From positions 94,323-158,322 of the forward strand of contig CAJUCE010000005.1 in NCBI GenBank assembly GCA_910584865.1: a stretch of 64,000 nucleotides of DNA. Reading direction: 5' to 3'. Origin of the DNA: an uncultured Acetatifactor sp. (lineage in GTDB: Bacteria; Bacillota; Clostridia; Lachnospirales; Lachnospiraceae). This document shows, piece after piece, positions 51,643 to 60,852 of this stretch. A program made the position numbers and the translations under genes. Under the pieces are notes generated by a model. The model did no database searches. It was not told where the DNA came from and saw only the letters and a program-made list of their open reading frames with translations. Position 1 is the first letter of the stretch, and every line of letters starts with the position of its first letter.

Positions 51643-53844
51643 TTACTCTCCCAAATACATTTTCAACCCGTCATCGATTCTCTGAACCGTATCTTCCAGG
51701 GATTGCCCGCCCTTTAAATAATTCTCCAGGGCCTGTGTCAAAACCTCCCGAATCTTTTCATCTTCGCCCACCGGCCGGTATAATCCTTTACACACTTCCA
51801 CCAGCCGGTCTGCCGTCTCTTTTGAAAAATCGGAAATCCGAAATTCTATGGTCCCTCCCTCTGCATCAATTGAGGCCTCCGCCTCCGCTTCTGACCTGTC
51901 GCTGTGAGCCATTTTCTCCAAAGCCGCCGTATTCACTGGGAATCCGCCGTAAGGATCCGATACCTGCATCTCCTCCGACAGGGCAAATGCCAGAAAGTCC
52001 ATGGCTGTCTCCTTATGCGTACTCTTTGTACAGATTCCTGTCTGCACCATGGGCAGGAAGCAATTCTCAAATACGGCGAACTCTCCCTGAATATAATCCA
52101 TCATAGCCAGCGGAAACATGCAGTCGTTAAAACCTTCTATGTCTTCCAGCGCAAGCTTTGCCCCTGAGGCCAGATCCCACATATTATAAGCCTTTTCACC
52201 CTTCTCCCGGACATCGATGATCCCGCAATTGTCCCCGATCTTTTTAAGCTGTTCCAGATATTTTCCAAGAGCCGCTTTGTCCAGCGCTTTATCCGCTACG
52301 ATTCCGTCACAAAAATAAGGATAAAATTTCTCCACCAGCTCTCCCACGGTCTGCGGGCCCATATAGCTGTCCCGGGATCCGGCCAGAAATTCCGAGAGTT
52401 TTTCCATAGACAGCATATCTTCAGCCCTGATATCCCTGCCCACCGCCATGGTAATACCAAATTCCAGGGGCACCACATATCGATGTCCGTCCTCCCTGAT
52501 ATAAGCGCCGGTAATATTGGCAAGCAGCTCCCCGCTTTCCTCCATGGGCGTCACCACATCGCCGAGATCCTCCAACAGCCCCTTCTCCGCATAGGACGCT
52601 ATATCCAGATGATCCAGCACCAGGATATCCGGCGCCGCTTCGCCCATCAGCATGGTATTAAGTTCCTGATATACCGCGTTGTAATCCGTTTCTTCCTCAT
52701 ATTTGGAGTATACATTCCGGATCGTGATCAATATTTCAGGATGTTCTCTGTGGTACATGGCAGCAGCCTGGTTCAGCAGATAATTTTCGCGGACGGTGTA
52801 CAATGTTAACTCTTCTATTATCTCGATTACCGCATCCGGATCATACTCGTACCTGCGCAGTCTGTACCCGCCGCCTGATTGCTGGAACAATGCATAGACA
52901 GCCCCGTCCTGCGGTGCGCCCAAACCGATACACCAGCAGCCCGACAGACCGAAATCCGTCTCCACGCCTCCTAAAAGTTTCTCCCACGTCATCCCGCCGT
53001 CTGTTCCCGGACTCTCCTTCCCGCTAAAGATCCCTTCCTCTCCTGCCAATATCAATGTCCCGTCTTCCCGTATACAATATTTAGCTCCCGTCATGTTGTC
53101 CGGCGCCGTAACGGCAGATGCCTGACTGTATTTACCCTCCGGACATTTCTCGATCACCAGTTCCGGAGAATCATACTGGTAGGAGGAGCAGATCCAGACA
53201 TTTTCACCGTCCGATACCATTGTGTCATAGGGTACAGTGATGGCTTCGCTTTCCATCACACTGCCGTCACTGCCGTTAAGCAAGTCCAGAGAAGTATACG
53301 TAGCTGCCAGCAAGGTATCGTTATCCAGCACATCAATTCCCGCCACCGCCTCATAACCCCCCCATTCTTCGTTGAATGTCCTCCATTTTTCGGGAGTAAT
53401 TTCCCTGGCCTCTCCGTTTTCCTCTTTCCACAGACAGGTTCCGGGCTCCGTGACTCCTTCCCGGATATAATCGGCATACAAATATTGACCGCCCTCCCGG
53501 GTCTGCATCAGCTTTGCTTCTATTCGCGTCTCTCCTCCGGGCAGCTCTACTGTTTCCAGCCAGGGCCTGGTCACATCGGCAAAACCGTCCTCCTGCAATT
53601 CCCATTCTCCCGCAATCGTCCTGTCACCCTCCGCCTTTAGAGCAAACAGATGGATTTTGCCGCCGGCTGTAAACAGCTGTTTAACCGTCCATCCCTCCAG
53701 TTCCTCCGGCAGATCCACACTGCTCTCCACATACTTGCCCTTCACAGGCTCCATCTGGTCGATCTCCCCTGTATCGCCGCTCTTTCCGCACCCGGCCAGC
53801 AATGCGGCACACAGTATCGCTGCAATTCCTTTTCTTATTCTCAC
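51643..53844 (-). CDS. Fused lipoprotein: N-terminal beta-rich domain plus solute-binding domain
   Basis: A 733-residue lipoprotein, lipobox LLAGC at Cys19. Residues ~40-330 are beta-rich with repeated short W/Y/G-containing strands (VWICSSYQYDSPELVIEK, GTLILAGEEGIFSG, GAVYALFQQSGGGYRLRRY), which looks like a propeller. From ~340 a family 1 solute-binding domain follows (ELTLYTVRENYLLNQAAAMY, PDILVLDHLDIASYAEKGLLEDL, ending in FLAFALSEEMQ). Binding proteins normally have ~400-500 residues, so this is a fusion. The start is GTG with GGAGGG six bases before. No transporter genes flank it, so a sensory rather than import role is possible. Confidence 0.8.
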   Translation of the reverse strand: MRIRKGIAAILCAALLAGCGKSGDTGEIDQMEPVKGKYVESSVDLPEELEGWTVKQLFTAGGKIHLFALKAEGDRTIAGEWELQEDGFADVTRPWLETVELPGGETRIEAKLMQTREGGQYLYADYIREGVTEPGTCLWKEENGEAREITPEKWRTFNEEWGGYEAVAGIDVLDNDTLLAATYTSLDLLNGSDGSVMESEAITVPYDTMVSDGENVWICSSYQYDSPELVIEKCPEGKYSQASAVTAPDNMTGAKYCIREDGTLILAGEEGIFSGKESPGTDGGMTWEKLLGGVETDFGLSGCWCIGLGAPQDGAVYALFQQSGGGYRLRRYEYDPDAVIEIIEELTLYTVRENYLLNQAAAMYHREHPEILITIRNVYSKYEEETDYNAVYQELNTMLMGEAAPDILVLDHLDIASYAEKGLLEDLGDVVTPMEESGELLANITGAYIREDGHRYVVPLEFGITMAVGRDIRAEDMLSMEKLSEFLAGSRDSYMGPQTVGELVEKFYPYFCDGIVADKALDKAALGKYLEQLKKIGDNCGIIDVREKGEKAYNMWDLASGAKLALEDIEGFNDCMFPLAMMDYIQGEFAVFENCFLPMVQTGICTKSTHKETAMDFLAFALSEEMQVSDPYGGFPVNTAALEKMAHSDRSEAEAEASIDAEGGTIEFRISDFSKETADRLVEVCKGLYRPVGEDEKIREVLTQALENYLKGGQSLEDTVQRIDDGLKMYLGE

Positions 53845-54027
53845 AACTTACCCTCCGTTCCCGTTTTTCTGTTTTATTTCATCTATTTTATCTGTCCTGC
53901 ACCCGGCATATCCTAATATTTTATTAATGCTCCTCTATCTGTTTCCTGCCGAAATATTAAGATTTCCTTTAGAGCAAATTGTCCAATTTCCGACAGTCAT
54001 TTTTTTCTATTTTCTACAAATTTCAAA

Positions 54028-54056
54028 TTGTCTCCGCATTATAAATGTGGTACCAT
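54028..54056 (+). promoter_or_regulatory. Promoter for the DUF4352-like lipoprotein
   Basis: TTGTCT (54028-54033), 17-base spacer ending TGG, TACCAT (54051-54056), 50 bases before the ATG. Confidence 0.5.
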
Positions 54057-54106
54057 AGTGTAAGACACAATTCACACGTTTCTGAAAAGGGAAAGAGAGG
54101 GGTACC

Positions 54107-54670
54107 ATGAAGAAAAGAATTACATCACTTTTACTTGCTGCCGTAATGGCATTCGCACTTACAGGTTGCGGAAAACCTGCAGTTCCCGAATCCTCCGCCG
54201 ACAGCTCGGTAGGATATCCGGACGAAGACGGTTACGCGGAAGGGCATCTGGGCGATACCATGCACAGCACGTTTTTTGATTACACTGTAAACAGCGCTTA
54301 TACCTGCTCTGAATACGGAGACTATACGGCGCAGGAGGGCTATGAAATTTTGGTAGCGGATGTAACCATCAAGAATACCTTCCGGGAAAGCATCACCATG
54401 TTTGACACGGACTTTCAGGTACAGTGGAACGACACATCCGATGAAGCCTATGACTGGCCCGTCACCTATTACGCAGGCGTGGGGGACACCATCGGAGAGA
54501 ATGTACTGCCCGCCGAATACGAGCTGGCCATTAATGAAAGCCGAACCGGCCTGCTGGTCTTTGAGATACCCGACGGAGAGAAGGATTTCTCCATCTCTTA
54601 TCAAGAATACTTTGACGACGATACCACCGGCGATCTGTTCTTTGTATATTTTACTGCCGAGCAGAAATAA
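54107..54670 (+). CDS. DUF4352-like Ig-fold lipoprotein
   Basis: A 187-residue lipoprotein with signal peptide and lipobox LTGC at Cys21. After a short Ser/Asp/Glu-rich linker it has a beta-sandwich domain (about residues 55-185): YEILVADVTIKNTF, ITMFDTDFQVQW, RTGLLVFEIPD are typical DUF4352/telomeric-repeat-like Ig strands. The family is extracytoplasmic and uncharacterised. A bidirectional terminator follows five bases after the stop. Confidence 0.75.
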   Translation: MKKRITSLLLAAVMAFALTGCGKPAVPESSADSSVGYPDEDGYAEGHLGDTMHSTFFDYTVNSAYTCSEYGDYTAQEGYEILVADVTIKNTFRESITMFDTDFQVQWNDTSDEAYDWPVTYYAGVGDTIGENVLPAEYELAINESRTGLLVFEIPDGEKDFSISYQEYFDDDTTGDLFFVYFTAEQK

Positions 54671-54674
54671 ATGA

Positions 54675-54718
54675 AAAAGCCATTGCACACCGTTTTTAGA
54701 CGGAACGCAATGGCTTTT
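54675..54718. terminator. Bidirectional terminator between the lipoprotein and aminopeptidase genes
   Basis: 12-bp stem AAAAGCCATTGC / GCAATGGCTTTT with A-run and T-run on both sides. Confidence 0.88.
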
Positions 54719-54728
54719 ATCATGCCTT

Positions 54729-56015
54729 TTATTTGCCGAAAAATACCCCCAGGGCATCTACCGCATATTTCGTATCCTTTATCCCTGCTGTCTCCACCGC
54801 GGAATGCATGGCCAGCTGAGGCAGGCCGATATCTACGCTGGAAACCGATACATGCGCCGTGGAAATATTGCCCAATGTTGAACCTCCCGCAATGTCGGAA
54901 CGATTCGCATAGGTCTGGCAGGGTACGCCGGCCTCCCGGCAGATTTCCCTCATCCGGGCCGCCGAAACCGCGTCCGTGGCATATTTCTGGCTGCCGTGAA
55001 ACTTGATCACAATTCCCCGGTTCAGATAGGGCCTGTTGGTGGGATCCGCCTTCTCCGGACGGTTGGGATGTACCGCATGGGCATTGTCAGCCGATATCAG
55101 AAAACTTCCCGCTATCATCTGCAGGAACCGGCTGCGCTCCATTCCCATACTCTCTCCGATCCGCCACAGGGTATCCTCCAAGAAAGTGGAATTGGCGCCC
55201 TGTTTCGTGCCGCTGCCCACTTCTTCATTGTCGAATACGGCGCAGACATTGATATATTTCTCCGGAACATGGTCCGCAAAAGCCTTCATACACGCATAAA
55301 CGCACTGCAGATCATCCAGCCTGGGAGACAGTACGAACACCCCGTCCTCTCCCCATATCCTGCCCGGCTGCCTCGTATAAAGAAACAGATCGTGGCCCAG
55401 AATCTCCTCCGCATCCACGCCCGCCGCATCGGCGATCCGTTTCATCAGCACGCCCTTCTTCTCCTCTGTGCCGCATTCTCCGTACAGCGGAAGCATGTCT
55501 GTCTGAGGATTCAAGCCTCCTTTATCGGCGTCCTGCTTCAGATGAACGGCCACGCTGGGAATCACCAACAGATCCTCCTCCAGATTCACCAGCCTGGTCT
55601 CTATTCCGTGCTTCCCTTTCACAGCCACCCGCCCTGCCAGAGACAGGGGGCGGTCCATCCAGGATGTGAGAATCATCCCGCCGTATTTCTCCGTATTCAA
55701 TTTCAAATATGCCTTTTCTGCCGTGATTTCAGGACCTTCCTTGATCTTAAAAGAAGGGGAATCTCCATGGGCAGCCGCAATGTGAAACCCCTTCGGCTCC
55801 CCGTCCCCCGGCATGCGAAATGCCATCAGAGAGGAATCATTCCTGGTCACCACATATCCTTTCCCCGGTTCCAGCTTCCAGCTCTTTGCCTCATCCAGCC
55901 GTATAAATCCCTGCTCCTCCAAAACTTTCTCCACATTCGCAACGGCATGAAAGCTGGTAGGGCTCTTCTCTATAAAATCCAACATCTCCTCTGCACATTT
56001 CCGATATGCTTCCAT
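54729..56015 (-). CDS. apeB: M18 family aspartyl aminopeptidase
   Basis: A 428-residue M18 metallo-aminopeptidase. Metal ligands and catalytic residues are visible: AAAHGDSPSFKIK (His and Asp, about residue 78), VFDNEEVGSGTKQG (catalytic Glu-Glu, about 262), SADNAHAVHPN (about 310) and the C-terminal NISTAHVSVSSVDIGLPQLAMHS ligand region. M18 enzymes remove acidic or neutral N-terminal residues in the cytoplasm. It follows the DJ-1 family gene with a 24-base gap, so the two are likely co-transcribed. Confidence 0.95.
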   Translation of the reverse strand: MEAYRKCAEEMLDFIEKSPTSFHAVANVEKVLEEQGFIRLDEAKSWKLEPGKGYVVTRNDSSLMAFRMPGDGEPKGFHIAAAHGDSPSFKIKEGPEITAEKAYLKLNTEKYGGMILTSWMDRPLSLAGRVAVKGKHGIETRLVNLEEDLLVIPSVAVHLKQDADKGGLNPQTDMLPLYGECGTEEKKGVLMKRIADAAGVDAEEILGHDLFLYTRQPGRIWGEDGVFVLSPRLDDLQCVYACMKAFADHVPEKYINVCAVFDNEEVGSGTKQGANSTFLEDTLWRIGESMGMERSRFLQMIAGSFLISADNAHAVHPNRPEKADPTNRPYLNRGIVIKFHGSQKYATDAVSAARMREICREAGVPCQTYANRSDIAGGSTLGNISTAHVSVSSVDIGLPQLAMHSAVETAGIKDTKYAVDALGVFFGK

Positions 56016-56039
56016 TCTCTTATCCTGCCTTTTCTAATC

Positions 56040-56591
56040 TTAATTCCGATATACGATGGAGCCCGCCATCTCTTCCGCCTTCTCCCTGCCGCAGAAGATT
56101 CCGGCAATGGCAAGCGCAAAGTCGATGGCGGTTCCCATTCCCCGGGAAGTGATCACATGATCCGCAATTTCTACAGGCCCTTCTGTAACCTCGGCCCCCT
56201 CCAGATGGCTCTCGAAACCGGGATAGGAACAGGCCTTCTTTCCCTTCAAAATACCTCTGTGTCCCAAGATACTGGGCGCCGCACAGATGGCAGCAACATA
56301 TCTGCCCGCGGCATGGAACGCATCTACCTGGGCCATCAGTCCTTCATGGGCTTCCAGATTCTTCGTCCCGGGCATCCCCCCGGGCAATACCACCATATCC
56401 ACCGCCGAAAAATCTACCTGAGAAAATATCTGATCCGCCTGCACTGTAATCCCGTGGGAGCCGCTGACCCATCTCTCCTCCGAAACAGACACCAGCTGCA
56501 CATCCAGGCCGCATCTTCGGCAAATGTCCGCCACTGTCAGCGCCTCGATCTCCTCAAAGCCTTCTGCCAGAAAAATTCCGATCCTCTTCAT
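56040..56591 (-). CDS. DJ-1/PfpI family protein
   Basis: A 183-residue single-domain DJ-1/PfpI protein: N-terminal IGIFLAEGFEEIEALTV with the conserved Glu, VLPGGMPGTKNL, and the nucleophilic-elbow Cys in AICAAPSILG (about residue 103). The family includes glyoxalase/deglycase-like enzymes and ThiJ-type proteins. The frame is open to 56675, but the ATG at 56591 begins at the conserved strand and has AGAGGTT eight bases before. Upstream of apeB in the same operon. Confidence 0.88.
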   Translation of the reverse strand: MKRIGIFLAEGFEEIEALTVADICRRCGLDVQLVSVSEERWVSGSHGITVQADQIFSQVDFSAVDMVVLPGGMPGTKNLEAHEGLMAQVDAFHAAGRYVAAICAAPSILGHRGILKGKKACSYPGFESHLEGAEVTEGPVEIADHVITSRGMGTAIDFALAIAGIFCGREKAEEMAGSIVYRN

Positions 56592-56674
56592 CTCTTCAAC
56601 CTCTTTTCTGTTATCATGGGCTGTACACCCAATTCCAGTATACACAATTAACAAAAATATTTCAACGAATAGCA

Positions 56675-56702
56675 TTGGAATTTCGGGAAATTATGGTATA
56701 AT
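56675..56702 (+). promoter_or_regulatory. Promoter of the CYTH gene
   Basis: TTGGAA (56675-56680), 16-base spacer ending TGG, TATAAT (56697-56702). A second TATAAT at 56767-56772 lies at the 3' end of the leader element. Confidence 0.65.
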
Positions 56703-56772
56703 GACCTTATTCCCGGCAGGGGACGGCCGAATGGCCATCCTGCCATGTGCGTTGCTGTGTACATGGTATAAT
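56697..56772 (+). repeat. Structured leader family B, copy 2
   Basis: First hairpin GGCAGG (56715-56720) with CCTGCC (56739-56744), enclosing GGCC-GAAT-GGCC. Second hairpin CATGTGC (56744-56750) with GTACATG (56759-56765), where a G-U wobble replaces a pair of copy 1. Starts at the predicted transcription start and ends ~38 bases before the CYTH ATG. Confidence 0.85.
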
Positions 56773-56810
56773 GTTGACCAACCTATCAAAACCAGAGAGG
56801 AGAAAACGAC

Positions 56811-57305
56811 ATGGAAATAGAACGTAAATTTACAATCAAAGAGTTGCCTGCCAATCTGGAAAGCTATCCGTTTCACCACATTGAGCAGGCATACCTGAAT
56901 ACTGTGCCTGTTGTACGCGTCCGCAAGGAGGATGACGAGTATTACCTGACTTACAAGGGAGAAGGCATGATGGCCAGGGAGGAATTCAATCTGCCCCTGA
57001 ACCGTGACGCCTATTACCATCTGCGCGGGAAAGCAGACGGTAAGATCATCTCAAAGAAGCGTTACCTGATTCCGCTGCCCAATCCTGTATTTCAGGAGAA
57101 AAAAGGCTTTCCCGGGCCGCCTTCCGACTATTCTCTGACCATTGAGCTGGATGTCTTTGATCCGCCCTTTGCCCCGCTGGTCATGGCCGAGGTGGAATTC
57201 GGCAGCCGGGAAGCCGCCGAAAATTTTCTGCCGCCTGACTGGTTCAAAGAAGATGTCACCTATCATAAGGAATACCACAATTCCTATATGGCTCTGCAGG
57301 GCTGA
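56811..57305 (+). CDS. CYTH-domain triphosphate tunnel protein
   Basis: A 164-residue CYTH protein, beginning with the hallmark MEIERKF and continuing with the alternating charged strands of the tunnel (VRVRKEDDEYYLTYKGEG, YSLTIELDVF, MAEVEFGS). CYTH proteins bind triphosphorylated substrates with divalent metal in an eight-stranded barrel; bacterial members include triphosphatases and adenylate cyclases. Substrate not predictable here. Its last codons overlap the end of the convergent membrane-protein gene by 22 bases. Confidence 0.9.
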   Translation: MEIERKFTIKELPANLESYPFHHIEQAYLNTVPVVRVRKEDDEYYLTYKGEGMMAREEFNLPLNRDAYYHLRGKADGKIISKKRYLIPLPNPVFQEKKGFPGPPSDYSLTIELDVFDPPFAPLVMAEVEFGSREAAENFLPPDWFKEDVTYHKEYHNSYMALQG

Positions 57306-58906
57306 TTTCCCGTAAACCATCCCGGATACAGCGCCAGGGGAAGCAACACGGGAAATGCATAATAGAAGATCAGCACGTACCGCACCAGTGCCACCGGCCC
57401 CAGCAGAACCGTAACCAGCGACAGCACAAACATCATTCCCGGCGCCAGGAATGTGTACAGCCTGCGGCGCCACAGATCGGCGAAGAGCAGCATGGTTATC
57501 ATCAGATACCATCCGGGACTCAGGACCAAAAACAGAAAAGGAAGCTTCTGTATCTCAGGATCAGAAGAAATCGCTTCGTAGTATCTGTGGAGCCGCGGCA
57601 GCAGGACGATTTCCTCTCCCGGCTCACTTACTCTATAGTCAAAGTAACAACTCCTGCCATATGCATCCCGATAACCGTCCACCACTGCATTGGGATACCA
57701 GAAATCCACCGTATTTATCAGAAAGGAATTCACATAAGTCAGCAAATGATTCTTCCCCCATTTCAGCCACAGGGAAAAGAATTCCTTCGTATTCTTCCGA
57801 AACTCCTCCTGCCGGAATCCCTCCTTTACAAAATCCGCCACACTGGCCCGGTAACGTTCCAGATTTTCTCTGGGAATCATCCGGTATAGCAATTCCAGAT
57901 CCTCCTGCTCCAATGACTCATAGTCATATTGATGGACCCTGGCCATCTGTTGAATCGGAACGGAAAGCATCTCCGCAACGCTTCCGCCCGTCACATGCAG
58001 CATGCTGTAGCACGGCCCCACATAGAGAGCATATGCCACACCGATTCCCAGCAGCACCGGCGCCAGCTTCTTCCAATAACATCTGCACACCCATATCAGT
58101 ACTGCCAGCGTGCCCAGAACAATATAGAAACCATTGTTCCTCAGCGTCATGGTAAAAAAAGCTGTCAAACCGAAGGAAAGCAGCCGGCGCCTGCTGGCGA
58201 AAAACGCCTCTCTTCTGCAGGAAATCCGAATCAGATCCTGTAAAAACAGCAGCTGAAACGCAGAAAACAACACATCCTTCGTAGCGCTGACTGCGAAAAG
58301 CTGCATCACGGGAGACAGGGCATAGAATAACAGCGCAATCCAGCAGAAGAAATCCGGCACGGAAAATTCTTTCATAAAAGCCAGTGTGCGAGTCAGCAAA
58401 AACGAAAGCAGCACCATCTGCAAAAATGTATACACCCCGATTCCCACATTATAGCTTCCGGTGAGTCCGTGGAAGCCTTCTGTCAACCCGCCCAGCAACA
58501 GCACATGTATCACGGGATGATGACTGGTGAGCCTGTGATTTCGCACCTGCATCCACTCGTCATAAGCGTCATAGGCAAAGGCCCCCGGAAAGATTGACAG
58601 CCAGGCAGGCAGCCAGCATAGAAGCAAAATCAACACACAAAGCCAGGCAGGCAGGGGAAAACGGATTCTTGCCAATCTTGCGGATGCCGCAATCTTTTCC
58701 CCATATCTGTCCGCCGCTTCCCACAGACCATAGAGAACCAACGATGCCGCCACCCCCCACAACAGCCATTTCAGATAAAAAGTCCCTTCCGTCAAATCCA
58801 GCGATTCATATTGCTCCAGCAATGCTCCCCCTGTATAACAGAAAGAAACCGCTGCCCCGGCCGCTGCGGCAAACAGAATCTTTCTCCTTTTATCCATCAT
58901 TTTCAT
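57284..58906 (-). CDS. DUF6020-type polytopic membrane protein, paralogue 2
   Basis: A 540-residue paralogue of the gene at 46752, with about 12 membrane helices. Shared stretches: FPGAFAYDAYDEW early, SATKDVLFSAFQLLFLQ, MTLRNNGFYIV, MLSVPIQQMARVHQYDYES and an extracytoplasmic segment ending with a WYPNAVVDGY motif. The layout and early acidic loop suggest a GT-C-like glycosyltransferase or related cell-envelope enzyme; not proven. AGGAGG lies about 11 bases before the ATG. Divergent from another large membrane protein (59019), implying a shared envelope-related role. Confidence 0.75.
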   Translation of the reverse strand: MKMMDKRRKILFAAAAGAAVSFCYTGGALLEQYESLDLTEGTFYLKWLLWGVAASLVLYGLWEAADRYGEKIAASARLARIRFPLPAWLCVLILLLCWLPAWLSIFPGAFAYDAYDEWMQVRNHRLTSHHPVIHVLLLGGLTEGFHGLTGSYNVGIGVYTFLQMVLLSFLLTRTLAFMKEFSVPDFFCWIALLFYALSPVMQLFAVSATKDVLFSAFQLLFLQDLIRISCRREAFFASRRRLLSFGLTAFFTMTLRNNGFYIVLGTLAVLIWVCRCYWKKLAPVLLGIGVAYALYVGPCYSMLHVTGGSVAEMLSVPIQQMARVHQYDYESLEQEDLELLYRMIPRENLERYRASVADFVKEGFRQEEFRKNTKEFFSLWLKWGKNHLLTYVNSFLINTVDFWYPNAVVDGYRDAYGRSCYFDYRVSEPGEEIVLLPRLHRYYEAISSDPEIQKLPFLFLVLSPGWYLMITMLLFADLWRRRLYTFLAPGMMFVLSLVTVLLGPVALVRYVLIFYYAFPVLLPLALYPGWFTGNQPCRAI

Positions 58907-58938
58907 TTCCAGCTATCCTCCTGCTTTGCAGAGCTTCA

Positions 58939-58967
58939 TTGCATTGTCCCGCATGTTGTGATATACT
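58939..58967 (+). promoter_or_regulatory. Promoter of the GT-C-like membrane protein gene
   Basis: TTGCAT (58939-58944), 17-base spacer, TATACT (58962-58967). Confidence 0.5.
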
Positions 58968-59018
58968 TCTTCATATTATCAGGCTGTATTTCGGCAAACC
59001 GGAAGGAGACTCAATACC

Positions 59019-60737
59019 ATGAAAAGTATTACGATTTCACGCTTTTTTCGAATCCTGTACGCTGTCCTCATCGCCGTAACCGCTTTGAAAATCCTGTTTG
59101 TAGGATATGATATAGACGAACAATATGCGCTTTCCATGTCTTACCGGATGCTGAAGGGCGATTTCCCCGTGCGCGATATGTGGGAACCCCATCAGACCTC
59201 CGGATATTTAGCCGCAGTTTTAATGGTCCCATACCTTTTCTTCACCCAAAGCACCGCAGGCATCGTATTGTATCTGAGATTCTGCGGCCTGCTGCTGCAT
59301 AGCTTTTGTGCCTTTGTGTTTTACCGTTTCGCTTACTCTGTCCTCAAAAAATATACTGCCATAGACTCCGGACTCTGCAGGGATTTCTCTTCTTTGCTCG
59401 TCTGCATCTATTTCTTTTCCCTGCCAAAGCTCATGTTCTTTCCGGAGTTCTCCAATATGCAGTTATGGTTCCTGCTTTTTACGATCCTATGCCTGACTCT
59501 TTATGGGGAAAAAGGAGGCCTTGGATATCTTGTTGCGGCAGGCGTCTTCCTGGCTCTGGAAGTGCTCACCTATCCCTCTACCCTGCTGCTTTTTCCTGCC
59601 TGCCTTTATTATATCCTACAACACGGCAGGATGCAAGCTTCTCCGGCGCACCCTCTCCCCATTGCCGGTAAACTGGTATCCCTTGCCGCATTCAGTATTC
59701 CCTGCATAGCCGGGGCACTTCTCTTCATCGGCTATCTGCTCACCGGCATGTCGCCCGAAGATCTGGCTGCAATTCTGCCCATCGTGGCAAGCGACGGCTC
59801 CCACTCTGCTTCATTCGGAGAAAAGCTCTTCCTGAACGGAGAATCGCTGGCGGAAATCCTTGCTCTCTTTCTGGTATATGCTTTCCTCTCCCTGCTGTTT
59901 TCCGCTCTGTTTTACAAGCGTCTGTCCCCCCGACAGTACCGCTTTTCCGTTTTTCTCTTCCTCACCACCCTGGCCGGACAGGTTTGGCTGTGGATTTGGG
60001 GAGACCGTTACCCCAATTATCCCTCCCTGGAATACCTCCTCCTGCCTGTATTTGCCCTTCTGCTGTATTTTCGCACAGGACGTTTCAGGCGGGACCTCTT
60101 CTTTCTATATATATGTCTCCCGCTGACCGCCTTTGCAGGAATCATCCTTTTCACCAATCATCCGCTGCTGGTCTCCACGCCTTTTCTGGGCCTGTGTGCA
60201 GCAGGCTCCATACTCTGGATCCTGCTCCATGCCCCCAGACACCTTCCCGTCCTGCGCGGTCTTCTGCTTCTGTGGACAATCGTGCTCCTGTTCGGAAAAT
60301 GCTATATGGTCCGCACCACCGGCGGAATGCACTATACGATATTGGACTCCCTCAGTCTCATACATGAAGGTCCCGCCGCCGGAATCATTGCAGACATTAA
60401 AACGGTTCAGCGTTACCGGGAAACCGCTGCCCTGCTGCGGGAATGTGCCATCCCTGACCATAGCAAAGTCTTCTATATAGGAAATGCCAATGACCTGTAT
60501 CTGATGCAGGACATGGAATTTTCCACACCGTCCACCATCAGTTCACCCACTTTTGACGAAAAAGTAGAGCTCTATTTTACGATGCATCCGGAAAAAGAGC
60601 CGGAATACCTGATCTGCAACAGTGAACTTGCAGATACGAACAACGGCAGCTGGCTGGCCGGTTACCTGCAAAGGCATTGCGCCGGTAAACCCCTGGCTGA
60701 AAATGTTTATATCAAAATTTATAAAGCCGTAAATTAG
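59019..60737 (+). CDS. Polytopic membrane protein, GT-C glycosyltransferase-like
   Basis: A 572-residue protein with about 12 membrane helices up to residue ~450 and a soluble C-terminal ~120 residues. The first loop has GYDIDEQYALSMSYRMLKGD followed by MWEPHQTSGY, i.e. acidic residues just after the first helix as in GT-C (PMT/ArnT-like) transferases. The donor would be a polyprenyl-phosphate sugar; that is inference. ATG at 59019 with AAGGAGA upstream. It is the third large membrane protein of this type in the 46-61 kb stretch. Confidence 0.7.
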   Translation: MKSITISRFFRILYAVLIAVTALKILFVGYDIDEQYALSMSYRMLKGDFPVRDMWEPHQTSGYLAAVLMVPYLFFTQSTAGIVLYLRFCGLLLHSFCAFVFYRFAYSVLKKYTAIDSGLCRDFSSLLVCIYFFSLPKLMFFPEFSNMQLWFLLFTILCLTLYGEKGGLGYLVAAGVFLALEVLTYPSTLLLFPACLYYILQHGRMQASPAHPLPIAGKLVSLAAFSIPCIAGALLFIGYLLTGMSPEDLAAILPIVASDGSHSASFGEKLFLNGESLAEILALFLVYAFLSLLFSALFYKRLSPRQYRFSVFLFLTTLAGQVWLWIWGDRYPNYPSLEYLLLPVFALLLYFRTGRFRRDLFFLYICLPLTAFAGIILFTNHPLLVSTPFLGLCAAGSILWILLHAPRHLPVLRGLLLLWTIVLLFGKCYMVRTTGGMHYTILDSLSLIHEGPAAGIIADIKTVQRYRETAALLRECAIPDHSKVFYIGNANDLYLMQDMEFSTPSTISSPTFDEKVELYFTMHPEKEPEYLICNSELADTNNGSWLAGYLQRHCAGKPLAENVYIKIYKAVN

Positions 60738-60755
60738 TCCATGAAATACAAGGTA

Positions 60756-60791
60756 GCGCGAAACCTGAATCCTTTCGATCTGGTTTCGCGC
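60756..60791. terminator. Hairpin after the GT-C-like gene, family with tRNA-Leu terminators
   Basis: GCGCGAAACC (60756-60765) pairs with GGTTTCGCGC (60782-60791). Same GCGCGAAACCTGAA core as the hairpins at 60806 and 51371. It could end the 59019 transcript. Confidence 0.6.
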
Positions 60792-60805
60792 CGCCAAATA
60801 TGCAA

Positions 60806-60849
60806 AAGGGCGCGAAACCTGAACTGTCCGGATTCGGTTTCGCGCCCTT
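60806..60849 (-). terminator. Terminator of tRNA-Leu(UAG)
   Basis: Minus strand AAGGGCGCGAAACC ... GGTTTCGCGCCCTT, 14-bp stem extended by GAA/TTC with a bulge, followed by TTGC. Placed four bases after the tRNA 3' end. Confidence 0.88.
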
Positions 60850-60852
60850 CAA

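Noticed and set aside
54996..56651. 551-codon plus-strand frame opposite apeB and the DJ-1 gene
   Set aside because: Both minus-strand genes have full motifs and ribosome sites; the plus frame has none.
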